From: Burkholderiaceae bacterium
GTDB taxonomy: Bacteria; Pseudomonadota; Gammaproteobacteria; Burkholderiales; Burkholderiaceae_F
Assembly: GCA_013813185.1 (NCBI GenBank)
Contig: JACCSD010000171.1
Span: forward strand, 1 to 23,014
Reading direction: 5' to 3'
Length of the DNA stretch: 23,014 bases
The position numbers were made by a program, and so were the translations under genes. Below the pieces are notes generated by a model. It made no database searches. It had not been told where the DNA came from and worked only from the letters and a program-made list of their open reading frames with translations. Positions 13,616 through 20,350 of this stretch are shown one piece after another. Position 1 is the stretch's first letter. Every line of letters starts with the position of its first letter.

Positions 13616-14682
13616 TGTGATCGCGCCGCCCGGCTCGTCGGTCCGCGCGATGGACGCTCCGCGAGCGCGGCCGCACGTTCGTCGCTCGGCTTGTGCTCGT
13701 ACGCCGCGCGGTAACAGCGGGAAAAATGCGATGCTGACGCGAAGCCGCACGCAACCGCTACGTCGAGAATGGGCTTGGTCGTCTGCAGCAGCATTTGGCG
13801 CGCTCGATCGAGCCGCAGCTTCAGGTAGTAATGGCTCGGGCTGGCGCGCAAATACTTGGCGAACAAGCGCTCGAGCTGGCGTGCCGACAGTTCGACGTTC
13901 GCTGCGATTTCATGCACCGGTCGCGGCTCGTCTTGCGCGTCTTCCATCATGCCGATGGCGGCAATCAGTTTCTTGTTCGCCACGCCGAGCCGGCTCTGGA
14001 TCGCCATTTTCTGCGCATCCTGCGTGCCGCGGATGCGTGGATGAATGAATTGCTCCGACACATCGTTGGCGAGCGCTCGACCATCGCGTTCGGTGATCAC
14101 CTGCAACATCATGTCGAGCGCCGCGGTGCCACCCGCGCATGTGCGGCGATTGCCGTCGATGACGAAAATGTCGGTTGTGGTGCGAACTCGCGGAAAGCGC
14201 TCTGAAAACGCAGCCAGACTTTCCCAATGCAAGGCGCAGCGCCGGCCGTCGAGCAATCCCGCATACGCCAAAACATACGCGCCAAGACTAATGCCGCCCA
14301 ATGTCGTGCCGTTGCGCGCCAGCGCGCGTAACCACTTGGCGACCGCCGCATCGTCGGCACCTGCATCGCGCGTTCCAGCACACGCGAGAAGCATGTCGAG
14401 CTTGCCTTCCTCGTTGATGGCGCCATCGGTTGCGACCTGGATGCCGTTGCTCGCCCGCACCGTATCGCCGTCGCGTGTGAATAGTCGCCAGTCGAACAGT
14501 TGCTTGCCGGTCAACCGATTGGCCGCGCGCAACGGCTCAATTGCCGCCGCAAACGCCAACATCGGAAACTCGGGGAATAGCAGGAAGCCAACGCGGTACG
14601 GCGGCACCACGGGTCCGCGCGTGATTTCGTTCGACGGTGATCGCGCCGGCTTTTTTGCGCGAGTGGCCTTGCTGACGGGCAT
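13612..14682 (-). CDS. GbdR/CdhR-like AraC-family transcriptional regulator with DJ-1/PfpI-like domain
   Basis: The 356-residue product has two parts. Residues about 27-200 form a DJ-1/PfpI (GlxA-like) domain, starting YRVGFLLFPEFPMLAFAAAIEPLRAANRL. It includes the nucleophile-elbow segment GGISLGAYVLAYAGLL, which lacks the Cys of the enzymes. Residues about 245-340 form an AraC double helix-turn-helix (LSARQLERLFAKYL and ILDVAVACGFASASHFSRCYRAAY). This layout is that of GbdR and CdhR, activators of glycine betaine and carnitine catabolism in Pseudomonas. It lies 20 bases after the Rieske gene, overlaps GFA, and is close to the importer. I infer it activates these genes on sensing betaine or a product. 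The serine/arginine-rich tail after PSDER is probably unstructured. Confidence 0.88.
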   Translation of the reverse strand: MPVSKATRAKKPARSPSNEITRGPVVPPYRVGFLLFPEFPMLAFAAAIEPLRAANRLTGKQLFDWRLFTRDGDTVRASNGIQVATDGAINEEGKLDMLLACAGTRDAGADDAAVAKWLRALARNGTTLGGISLGAYVLAYAGLLDGRRCALHWESLAAFSERFPRVRTTTDIFVIDGNRRTCAGGTAALDMMLQVITERDGRALANDVSEQFIHPRIRGTQDAQKMAIQSRLGVANKKLIAAIGMMEDAQDEPRPVHEIAANVELSARQLERLFAKYLRASPSHYYLKLRLDRARQMLLQTTKPILDVAVACGFASASHFSRCYRAAYEHKPSDERAAALAERPSRGPTSRAARSQ

Positions 14683-14702
14683 CGCCCGATGTTACGAGAA
14701 AG

Positions 14703-15875
14703 CTAGGCCACTGCACCCGCTGCCTGCAGTCGCATCAGAAACGTCTTCTGGAAATTGTGTGTGGTGTCTTCAAGCGCAGCGGAGAAAACGCCGCCCATCA
14801 TCGCCGGCGAGCGCCGGCCGATCTGCAACCGCTCGACGATCGCGACGTCCTCCCCGTTGATCACGTGCCGGCGGTCGATGCAGTCCTGTCGTGCGGCGGC
14901 GTATTGCGGCTGCATCGCTTCGTCGCCGACATAGAAAAATTCGAAGCGCTCGAGCGTGTGGCCGCTGCTGACCGGCTGCAGGATGAACGCATAGAAGTGA
15001 TCGTATAAACATCCGAGCATCACGTTCGGAAACAGCGAGACGAACTCGGCGATCCGCTTCTGGTCTTCAGCAACGCCCGGGAATCCCGGCAGCGGCAAGT
15101 CGCCGACCAGCGGCGGCGCATAGCTCGAGCTGCCGACGCCCGAATACAAACCCTCACCGATGATCTGAAACGAGTGATCGATTCCCGAATAGCGATTCAA
15201 TGCCGGGTGGACCGACGGTAGGTGATAGCGCTCGCAATAATTTTCGATAACGAGCTTCCAGTTCGCGCGAATCTCGAACTTCAGCCCGCCACCGTGGCGC
15301 AAGAGCGTGAAGTCGCGGTTCGCCCAGCGCTCGGCCAGCGGACGGACGTAATCAGTCAATCGCGGCGCATCGCCGCTGAGATTGACGAAGATCAGCTGAT
15401 GCCAGAGTTCGCAGCGAACCGGCTTCAATCCCAACGCAAGCGGATCGAACTTATCGTCGGGACAATGGGCCTCGCCACAGAAGCGCGGACGGCGCAGTAG
15501 CCGCCCGTCGAGATCGTATGTCCACGCGTGATAGGGGCAGGTGATACCGCCGCGCGTGTTGCGCGGCTCGGCGACCAGTTGAACTCCGCGGTGGCTGCAG
15601 ACGTTGTGAAACGCACGAATCGCACCGGTTTTATCGCGCAACAGCAGCAACGGTACGCCAGCGAAGTCGTAGGGCCGCAAATCGCCCGCATTCGGAATGT
15701 CTGCCGCGATTCCGACGCAAAACCATGTCTCTGCCAGGACGCGGTCGCGTTCAAGTTCGTAAAAATCGGCGCTTGTGTACACCTCGCGCGGTAAACCTGT
15801 CGCATGTTCTGTCGGGCGATTCAGGCGAGCGATTACCTCAGCAGTGATGCACGCCGCGGCGTTTGCAACGGACAT
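14703..15875 (-). CDS. Rieske non-heme iron oxygenase, quaternary-ammonium type (GbcA-like)
   Basis: The 390-residue oxygenase subunit has a Rieske [2Fe-2S] site, C93-S-H95 and C113-P-Y-H116 with 17 residues between the pairs. Its mononuclear iron site has H218 and H223 in ENYCERYHLPSVHP, with D343 (GEDVAIVERLQ) as the likely third ligand. The residue bridging the two centres, three before H218, is Glu (E215) instead of the Asp of most ring-hydroxylating oxygenases; CntA-type carnitine oxygenase also has Glu there. With the neighbouring betaine genes, the likely reaction is oxidative demethylation of glycine betaine to dimethylglycine and formaldehyde. No reductase partner (GbcB/CntB) is in the window. 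Stachydrine, choline or carnitine are alternative substrates. It heads the Rieske-regulator-GFA operon. Confidence 0.85.
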   Translation of the reverse strand: MSVANAAACITAEVIARLNRPTEHATGLPREVYTSADFYELERDRVLAETWFCVGIAADIPNAGDLRPYDFAGVPLLLLRDKTGAIRAFHNVCSHRGVQLVAEPRNTRGGITCPYHAWTYDLDGRLLRRPRFCGEAHCPDDKFDPLALGLKPVRCELWHQLIFVNLSGDAPRLTDYVRPLAERWANRDFTLLRHGGGLKFEIRANWKLVIENYCERYHLPSVHPALNRYSGIDHSFQIIGEGLYSGVGSSSYAPPLVGDLPLPGFPGVAEDQKRIAEFVSLFPNVMLGCLYDHFYAFILQPVSSGHTLERFEFFYVGDEAMQPQYAAARQDCIDRRHVINGEDVAIVERLQIGRRSPAMMGGVFSAALEDTTHNFQKTFLMRLQAAGAVA

Positions 15876-16056
15876 TCAATCGAAGACCCGCAATGAAGAG
15901 TTGCTGAGCCTAACGAACGTCTGTCGCAGTTCCGCGCCCCAGAGCGACTTCCGGCGGCTCGGATGCGACATCGATAGTCAGCTCTTGCGTTTCCAGACGT
16001 GGCTTACACGCGTGCCGGGTGTGGGCTCGCTGCCGTGAACTCAATGGCGACGTCTC
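15876..16056 (-). promoter_or_regulatory. Upstream region of the Rieske operon with AraC-type operator candidates
   Basis: The 181 bases between the Rieske start and the membrane-protein stop contain no credible gene. TGTCGCA at 15922-15928 and its exact complement TGCGACA at 15964-15970 form an inverted pair with a 35-base spacer. GCGAC also occurs at 15944-15948 and 15965-15969 in direct orientation, exactly 21 bases apart, the two-turn spacing often seen for AraC-family half-sites. They lie 47-95 bases upstream of the Rieske ATG. The same core occurs before the importer and methyltransferase genes. The core is fairly common in this GC-rich sequence, so support is moderate. Confidence 0.4.
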
Positions 16057-16500
16057 TTAGACCGGCATCGATTGCGGCTTGCGCGACTCGGCCCGCCATG
16101 CAGATAAAGTCCAGAGGAAACTTCCAAAATCCTGCACGGCAAAGAGCAGTGCGAGCGGCCCAGGGACGATGCCCAGGTACCAGAGCACCGCCATGACCGG
16201 CGGGACCAGCGGGCGGTCGAGCAACGAGGCGAAGACAAATCCTTCGGCGTTGAGGCGCCCGCTCACGATATAAAGCATGCCGACGCCGCCGACGAGCAAC
16301 GCGACGAGCCTCAGGTAGTTGGCGCCTTGCGGTACGAGGGCCGGCAGGTGCAGCAACTCGGCCGCAAAGTTCGGCGCCAGCATCAGGATCACCGACTCGA
16401 CGAAAATCAGCCAGCCGAACACTTCGACGCTTTTTGCAGCACGCGTCTGTTCGGCCGCACTCAGCAGTCGCCGAAACATTTCGGTCAGCGAAGGATTCAT
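16057..16500 (-). CDS. Small membrane protein with about four transmembrane helices, function unknown
   Basis: The 147-residue product starts with an amphipathic, charged segment (MNPSLTEMFRRLLSAAEQTRA). It then has about four hydrophobic stretches: VFGWLIFVESVILMLAP, YLRLVALLVGGVGMLYIVSG, PPVMAVLWYLGIVPGPLALLFA, and a weaker one around FGSFLWTLSAW. It ends in a short basic tail. I do not recognise a named family; small DoxX-like or DUF-type membrane proteins have a similar size. It follows the 3-hydroxybutyrate dehydrogenase by 61 bases on the same strand. A GC-rich hairpin with GAGGGG in its loop lies directly before the start, with an unusually long 13-base spacing from GAGGGG to ATG. Confidence 0.75.
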   Translation of the reverse strand: MNPSLTEMFRRLLSAAEQTRAAKSVEVFGWLIFVESVILMLAPNFAAELLHLPALVPQGANYLRLVALLVGGVGMLYIVSGRLNAEGFVFASLLDRPLVPPVMAVLWYLGIVPGPLALLFAVQDFGSFLWTLSAWRAESRKPQSMPV

Positions 16501-16506
16501 TTCGAG

Positions 16507-16526
16507 TCGCGCGCCCCTCCGCGCGA
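16507..16526 (-). promoter_or_regulatory. Hairpin displaying a Shine-Dalgarno-like loop before the membrane-protein gene
   Basis: On the minus strand, arms TCGCGCG and CGCGCGA (7 bp, all but one pair G-C) enclose the 6-base loop GAGGGG. The 3' arm ends 6 bases before the ATG. There is no T-tract, so it is unlikely to be a terminator for the upstream dehydrogenase. It may control ribosome access or mRNA stability. Confidence 0.4.
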
Positions 16527-16561
16527 GTTGCTATTCCACCCGCGCTTCTCGGCCGTCGGGA

Positions 16562-17344
16562 TCACTGCATGAACCATCCGTGGCTGACGACAAGAGACTG
16601 ACCGGTCAGCGCGTTGGTCGGGAATGCAGCGAAGAAGAGCGCCACGGCCGCCACGTCGGCCACCGTGGTGAACTCGCCGTCGACGGTCTGCTTCAACATT
16701 ACGTTCTTGATGACATCATCCTCCGAGATTCCAAGTGTCTTCGCCTGCTCCGGGATCTGCTTGTCTACCAACGGTGTGCGAACAAAGCCAGGGCAGATGA
16801 CGTTTGCGCGCACGCCGTGCTGCGCGCCCTCTTTCGCGACCGCCTTCGCCAGCCCGATCAGGCCATGCTTGGCGGTCACATACGGCGCCTTGAGCGGCGA
16901 AGCCTCCTTCGAATGCACGGAACCCATGTAGATGATCGAGCCGCCTCGACCGGACTCGTACATATGAGGCAGGCAGGCGCGGGTGGTCAGAAACGCCCCG
17001 TCCAGGTGAATCGCGATCATCTTCTTCCACTCAGAATATGTGAACTCCTCGACGGGATGCACGATCTGGATGCCGGCATTGCTCACGAGAATGTCGATAC
17101 CGCCGAACTTGCCAACGACCGCTTTCACACCACTGTCGACCGCTTCCTCGTCGGCAACGTCCATCGCAACGCCGAGCGCCTGGTGGCCCGATGCCACCAT
17201 CTCGGCAGCCGCTGCGTTTGCGGCGGTCAGATTCAGATCGGCAATCGCGACATTCGCGCCCGCGCGCGCGAATTCAAGGGCAATCTCCCTACCGATGCCG
17301 CTCGCCGCGCCTGTGACGATGGCCGTCTTGCCTTGCAACTTCAT
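16562..17344 (-). CDS. bdhA: 3-hydroxybutyrate dehydrogenase (short-chain dehydrogenase)
   Basis: The 260-residue SDR enzyme interconverts (R)-3-hydroxybutyrate and acetoacetate with NAD(H), usually in polyhydroxybutyrate turnover. Visible features are the nucleotide-binding TGAASGIG (11-18) and SNAGIQIVHPVEEF (88-101), characteristic of 3-hydroxybutyrate dehydrogenases. The catalytic S142, Y155 and K159 (YVTAKHG) and the C-terminal HGWFMQ, ending in Gln as in this subfamily, are also present. Its length is standard. AAGGAG lies 6 bases before the ATG. The ATG overlaps the TGA of a 30-codon upstream ORF (ATGA), suggesting translational coupling. No PHB synthase, acetoacetyl-CoA transferase or thiolase is nearby. 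Confidence 0.93.
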   Translation of the reverse strand: MKLQGKTAIVTGAASGIGREIALEFARAGANVAIADLNLTAANAAAAEMVASGHQALGVAMDVADEEAVDSGVKAVVGKFGGIDILVSNAGIQIVHPVEEFTYSEWKKMIAIHLDGAFLTTRACLPHMYESGRGGSIIYMGSVHSKEASPLKAPYVTAKHGLIGLAKAVAKEGAQHGVRANVICPGFVRTPLVDKQIPEQAKTLGISEDDVIKNVMLKQTVDGEFTTVADVAAVALFFAAFPTNALTGQSLVVSHGWFMQ

Positions 17345-17433
17345 TGCGACTCCTTAAGGATGGAGATATGTAGCTGCGGTTTGCGAGGTTTGCCGGCCGG
17401 CCGCGCTGAATACCTCAGAGTGTTCGTCGCCAT
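17341..17433 (-). CDS. 30-residue upstream ORF coupled to 3-hydroxybutyrate dehydrogenase
   Basis: This short ORF has a strong AAGGAG 5-6 bases before its ATG. It reads from MATNTLRYSARPAGKPRKP to ILKESQ and stops at a TGA that overlaps the dehydrogenase ATG by 4 bases. It is basic (two RK/KPRK clusters), without cysteine or a membrane segment, and I recognise no family. The strong ribosome site and the ATGA overlap argue that it is translated. It could be a leader peptide, a small basic protein, or only a means of delivering ribosomes to the dehydrogenase. A weak promoter-like TTGCGT-N17-TAGTAA lies upstream (17487 to 17459). Confidence 0.5.
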   Translation of the reverse strand: MATNTLRYSARPAGKPRKPQLHISILKESQ

Positions 17434-17611
17434 GCAGGCTCCTTGAAAGGCGCGCACTTTACTACGGGCGTTGCGAAGCGGACGCAATGCGATGCCGTGC
17501 AACTGAGTTCACGACCTCGGCCGGCACAGAGCGCGGGGCAAGCACATGGAACCTCTGCCGGACCAAGGAAGGCTCGGAAAGTCGCGCAGTAACCGCAACC
17601 CGCCGCCGTGC

Positions 17612-19261
17612 CTATCGGCCGGCGAGTTCGCGCAGCCGAAAGCGCTGCAGCTTGCCCGTCTCGGTCCGCGGCAATGCGTCGACAAACTCTACCGTGCGCG
17701 GGTACTTGTAGGGTGCGATCGTCTGCTTGACGAACGCTTGCAGTTCCGCGCAAAGAGCAACGCTGCGCGAGTGACCTTGCTTTAGCACGATGTAAGCGGC
17801 AACGCGCTGGCCGCGCTCGTCGTCTGCGATGCCGACGACGCCGCATTCGGCAACGGCCGGGTGCAACAGCAGCGCACCTTCGACCTCGGGCCCGGCGACG
17901 TTGTACCCGGAGGTCACGATCATGTCGTCAGAGCGCGCCTGATAGCGAAAGTAGCCGTCGTCATCCTGCACGAACGTATCGCCGGTCAGATTCCAGCCGT
18001 CGCGCACGTAGTTGCGCTGGCGCTCGTCGTCGAGATAGCGACAGCCGGTGGGACCTTTGACTGCCAGCTTGCCCGCGGTGCCGCGCGGTAGTTCGGTCAT
18101 TGCATCGTCGACGACGACCGCGCGATAGCCGGGTACCACCTTGCCGATTGCGCCGACCCGAACATCGGCGCCGGCCGCGGCGATGAAGATGTGAATCATC
18201 TCGGTCGCACCGATGCCGTCGATCATTTCGATGCCGGTTGCTTGCTTCCATAGGCGGCGCGTCGCATCCGGCAGCGCCTCGCCGGCGGATACCGTCTTCC
18301 TCAGGCTGCTGATATCGACCTCGCGCGCCGGATCGTTCAGCAGCAACGCCATCTGGCGGTACATCGTCGGCGCGGTGAAGCAAACCGTCGCGCGGGCTGC
18401 TGCGATCGCCGCGAGCAGCGTTTCAGGAGTTGGCTTCTCGATCAACACTGTCGACGCGCCGAAGCGCAGGGGCATTGCCAGCAGCCCGCCCAGCCCGAAC
18501 GTGAACGCCAGTGGCGGTGTGCCACAAAAAACATCGCTGCGCGTCGGTTTCAAGACGTGCGTCGTGAACGCATCGGCCATGACCAGAATGTCGCGATGAA
18601 AATGCATCGTGCCTTTCGGCTGCCCCGTCGTGCCGGAAGTGAATGCGATCAGGCAGACATCGTCGCGGTGACTCGAGTGCGCAGCGAAGTGAATCGGCTT
18701 GCGAGCGGCGCGTGCTTCGAGCGCATCGGCGGCGGAATCGTTGAAGTAAACGACCTGCTTCAGATCGGGCGCGTAGTGTTCGTTTCCTGGATCGAGCGTC
18801 GCTTCCAGGTCATGTTTGAGCCGGGCGTCGCATAGCGCCGCGCACACCCGAGCCTTGTCGATCATCTGCTTCAGTTCGCGCGCGCGCAGCAGCGGCATCG
18901 AGCCGACCGCAATCAGCCCGGCTTTGACGACAGCGAGCCAGCACGCAGCGAGTATGGGCGTGTTGGGTGCGCGCAGCAGGACGCGATTGCCCGGAACCAA
19001 TTTCAGATCCTCGATCAGCACACGCGCGATGCGATTGACCTGCGCTTGCAGTTGCGCGTAGGTACACGACACCGGCTGTCCATCGATCAGCGCGGTGAGC
19101 GCAGGGCGCACGCCATTGCCCGCATCGACCTGCCGGTCGAGCAGTTCGGTTACGCAATTGATGTGCGGCGGATACCGGTACTCAGGGCGGTCGAACACGA
19201 ACTCGGGCCACTCGCTTTGTGGCGGCAGATGGTCGCGTGCGAAAGTATCGGCGACCTTCAT
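17612..19261 (-). CDS. Benzoate/2-aminobenzoate-CoA ligase-like AMP-forming synthetase
   Basis: I start the gene at the ATG at 19261, giving 549 residues. The open frame runs back to 19504, but the extra 81 residues are arginine-rich and overlap the binding-protein gene. Motifs are FTSGTTGQPKG (207-217) followed by TMHFHRD, then GIGATEM, LTGDTFVQDD, the hinge SDDMIVTSGYNVAGPEVE, and the catalytic K537 in TETGKLQRFRL. The MHFHRD and VFCGTPPLAFTFGLGG segments resemble 2-aminobenzoate- and benzoate-CoA ligases, which activate aromatic carboxylates in the cytosol. The exact acid is not determinable. It lies 20 bases after a Bug-type binding protein, suggesting capture and activation of the same carboxylate. 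No downstream aromatic-degradation gene is in view. Confidence 0.85.
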   Translation of the reverse strand: MKVADTFARDHLPPQSEWPEFVFDRPEYRYPPHINCVTELLDRQVDAGNGVRPALTALIDGQPVSCTYAQLQAQVNRIARVLIEDLKLVPGNRVLLRAPNTPILAACWLAVVKAGLIAVGSMPLLRARELKQMIDKARVCAALCDARLKHDLEATLDPGNEHYAPDLKQVVYFNDSAADALEARAARKPIHFAAHSSHRDDVCLIAFTSGTTGQPKGTMHFHRDILVMADAFTTHVLKPTRSDVFCGTPPLAFTFGLGGLLAMPLRFGASTVLIEKPTPETLLAAIAAARATVCFTAPTMYRQMALLLNDPAREVDISSLRKTVSAGEALPDATRRLWKQATGIEMIDGIGATEMIHIFIAAAGADVRVGAIGKVVPGYRAVVVDDAMTELPRGTAGKLAVKGPTGCRYLDDERQRNYVRDGWNLTGDTFVQDDDGYFRYQARSDDMIVTSGYNVAGPEVEGALLLHPAVAECGVVGIADDERGQRVAAYIVLKQGHSRSVALCAELQAFVKQTIAPYKYPRTVEFVDALPRTETGKLQRFRLRELAGR

Positions 19262-19281
19262 TCGTGCAGCGCTAACCGCGG

Positions 19282-20280
19282 CTAATCGACCTTCGCGTTC
19301 GAAGTCTTGACGACCTTCGCCCACTTGTCGGTTTCGCCGCGAATGAATGCTGCGAACTGATCGGGCGTCGTACCGCCGGGTTGCGCCCCCTGCGACACGA
19401 AACGCTCGCGCACCTCGGGAACGGCGAGCGCTTTCGCGACGTCGGCCTGGATCTTGTCGACGATCGCGCGCGAGGTGCCGGCTGGCGCAAACAAACCAAA
19501 CCACGAGCTCGCGTCAAAGCCTTTCAGGTTGGCCGCCTCTTCGATCGTCGGCGTGTCGGGCAGTGCGGGCGAGCGAACACGCGACGTGACTGCGAGCGCT
19601 TTCAAGCGGCCGCTCTTGATGTGCGGCAGCGCTGAAGGAAGGTTGTCGAACATCACGTTCGTATTGCCAGCAAGCAGATCGCTCATCGCCGGGGCCGAGC
19701 CGCGGTACGGCAGATGCACCATGTACGTCCCCGTCACCGTCTTGAACAATTCGCCGGTCAGATGAATCGAGGTGCCGTTGCCGCTCGACGCCATGTTCAA
19801 CTTGCCCGGGTTGGCTTTGGCGTACGCGATGAATTCGTTGACGCTGCTGGCCGGCACGTTCGGATGGATCACCATCACGTTTGGCACGCCCGCAGCGAGC
19901 GTGATCGGCACGAAATCCTTGACCGGGTCGAACGGCATCTTGTTGCCGCTGTGCGCAAAGAGCGCTGCATTGATCGAGTGCGTGCCGACGGTGCCCATCA
20001 GCAGTGTGTAACCATCGTTCGCACTCTTCGCCACGGCGTCTGCACCGACGTTGCCGCCTGCACCGGCGCGATTTTCGACCACGACAGGTTGCCCCCACAT
20101 CTTCTGCAGCTCGGCGCCGAGCGAGCGCGCAACGATGTCGGTCGTGCCTCCGGGCGGAAACGGCACGATCATGCGCACCGGCTTCGACGGCCAGCTTTGG
20201 GCTTGCGCCAATGTCGAAGCCGCGGAAGCGAACGCGAATAGCGCCGCCGCAATAAAACGCCACATCGAAACACGCTGCAT
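19282..20280 (-). CDS. Bug/TctC-type tripartite tricarboxylate transporter substrate-binding protein
   Basis: The 332-residue protein begins with a signal peptide (MQRVSMWRFIAAALFAFASAASTLAQA, cleavage near residue 28). The mature part starts WPSKPVRMIVPFPPGGTTDIVAR, the hallmark of Bug (Bordetella uptake gene) binding proteins. VENRAGAGGNVGADAVAKS, NMASSGNGTSIHLTGELF and LPYRGSAPAMSDLLAGN follow. Bug proteins bind carboxylated ligands in the periplasm and usually serve a TctAB permease, which is not present here. Orphan Bug genes next to catabolic enzymes are common in Burkholderiales. AGGAG lies 8 bases before the ATG. It is divergent from glpK across 70 bases. Confidence 0.92.
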   Translation of the reverse strand: MQRVSMWRFIAAALFAFASAASTLAQAQSWPSKPVRMIVPFPPGGTTDIVARSLGAELQKMWGQPVVVENRAGAGGNVGADAVAKSANDGYTLLMGTVGTHSINAALFAHSGNKMPFDPVKDFVPITLAAGVPNVMVIHPNVPASSVNEFIAYAKANPGKLNMASSGNGTSIHLTGELFKTVTGTYMVHLPYRGSAPAMSDLLAGNTNVMFDNLPSALPHIKSGRLKALAVTSRVRSPALPDTPTIEEAANLKGFDASSWFGLFAPAGTSRAIVDKIQADVAKALAVPEVRERFVSQGAQPGGTTPDQFAAFIRGETDKWAKVVKTSNAKVD

Positions 20281-20350
20281 CGAATCGCTCCTGGAAGGTG
20301 GTGGGCGAAGTCTGCCTTCGCTGTGGTCGTTCGTCTATGCTGGTCGCAGC
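20281..20350. promoter_or_regulatory. Short divergent intergenic region between Bug gene and glpK
   Basis: These 70 bases must hold the promoters or 5' ends for both the leftward Bug-ligase pair and the rightward glpK-glpD operon. I see the Bug Shine-Dalgarno, but no clear Shine-Dalgarno before glpK, no clear -35 box, and no GlpR-like dyad that I can name. A TATGCT at 20336-20341 could be a weak -10 for glpK. Confidence 0.3.

Noticed and set aside
13616..13750. N-terminal extension of the GFA protein
   Set aside because: Overlaps the regulator in another frame and is not conserved-looking; the ATG at 13615 has the normal family start and ATGA coupling.
16319..17446. 375-codon plus-strand frame opposite the 3-hydroxybutyrate dehydrogenase and membrane protein
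   Set aside because: Antisense to two supported genes, with composition of a shadow frame and no recognisable motif.
19262..19504. N-terminal extension of the aryl-CoA ligase frame
   Set aside because: Arginine-rich shadow of the binding-protein gene; the family N-terminus begins at the ATG at 19261.
20051..20350. N-terminal extension of glycerol kinase
   Set aside because: The canonical start is MAKFVLALDQGTTSS at 20351; upstream sequence is antisense to the Bug gene.
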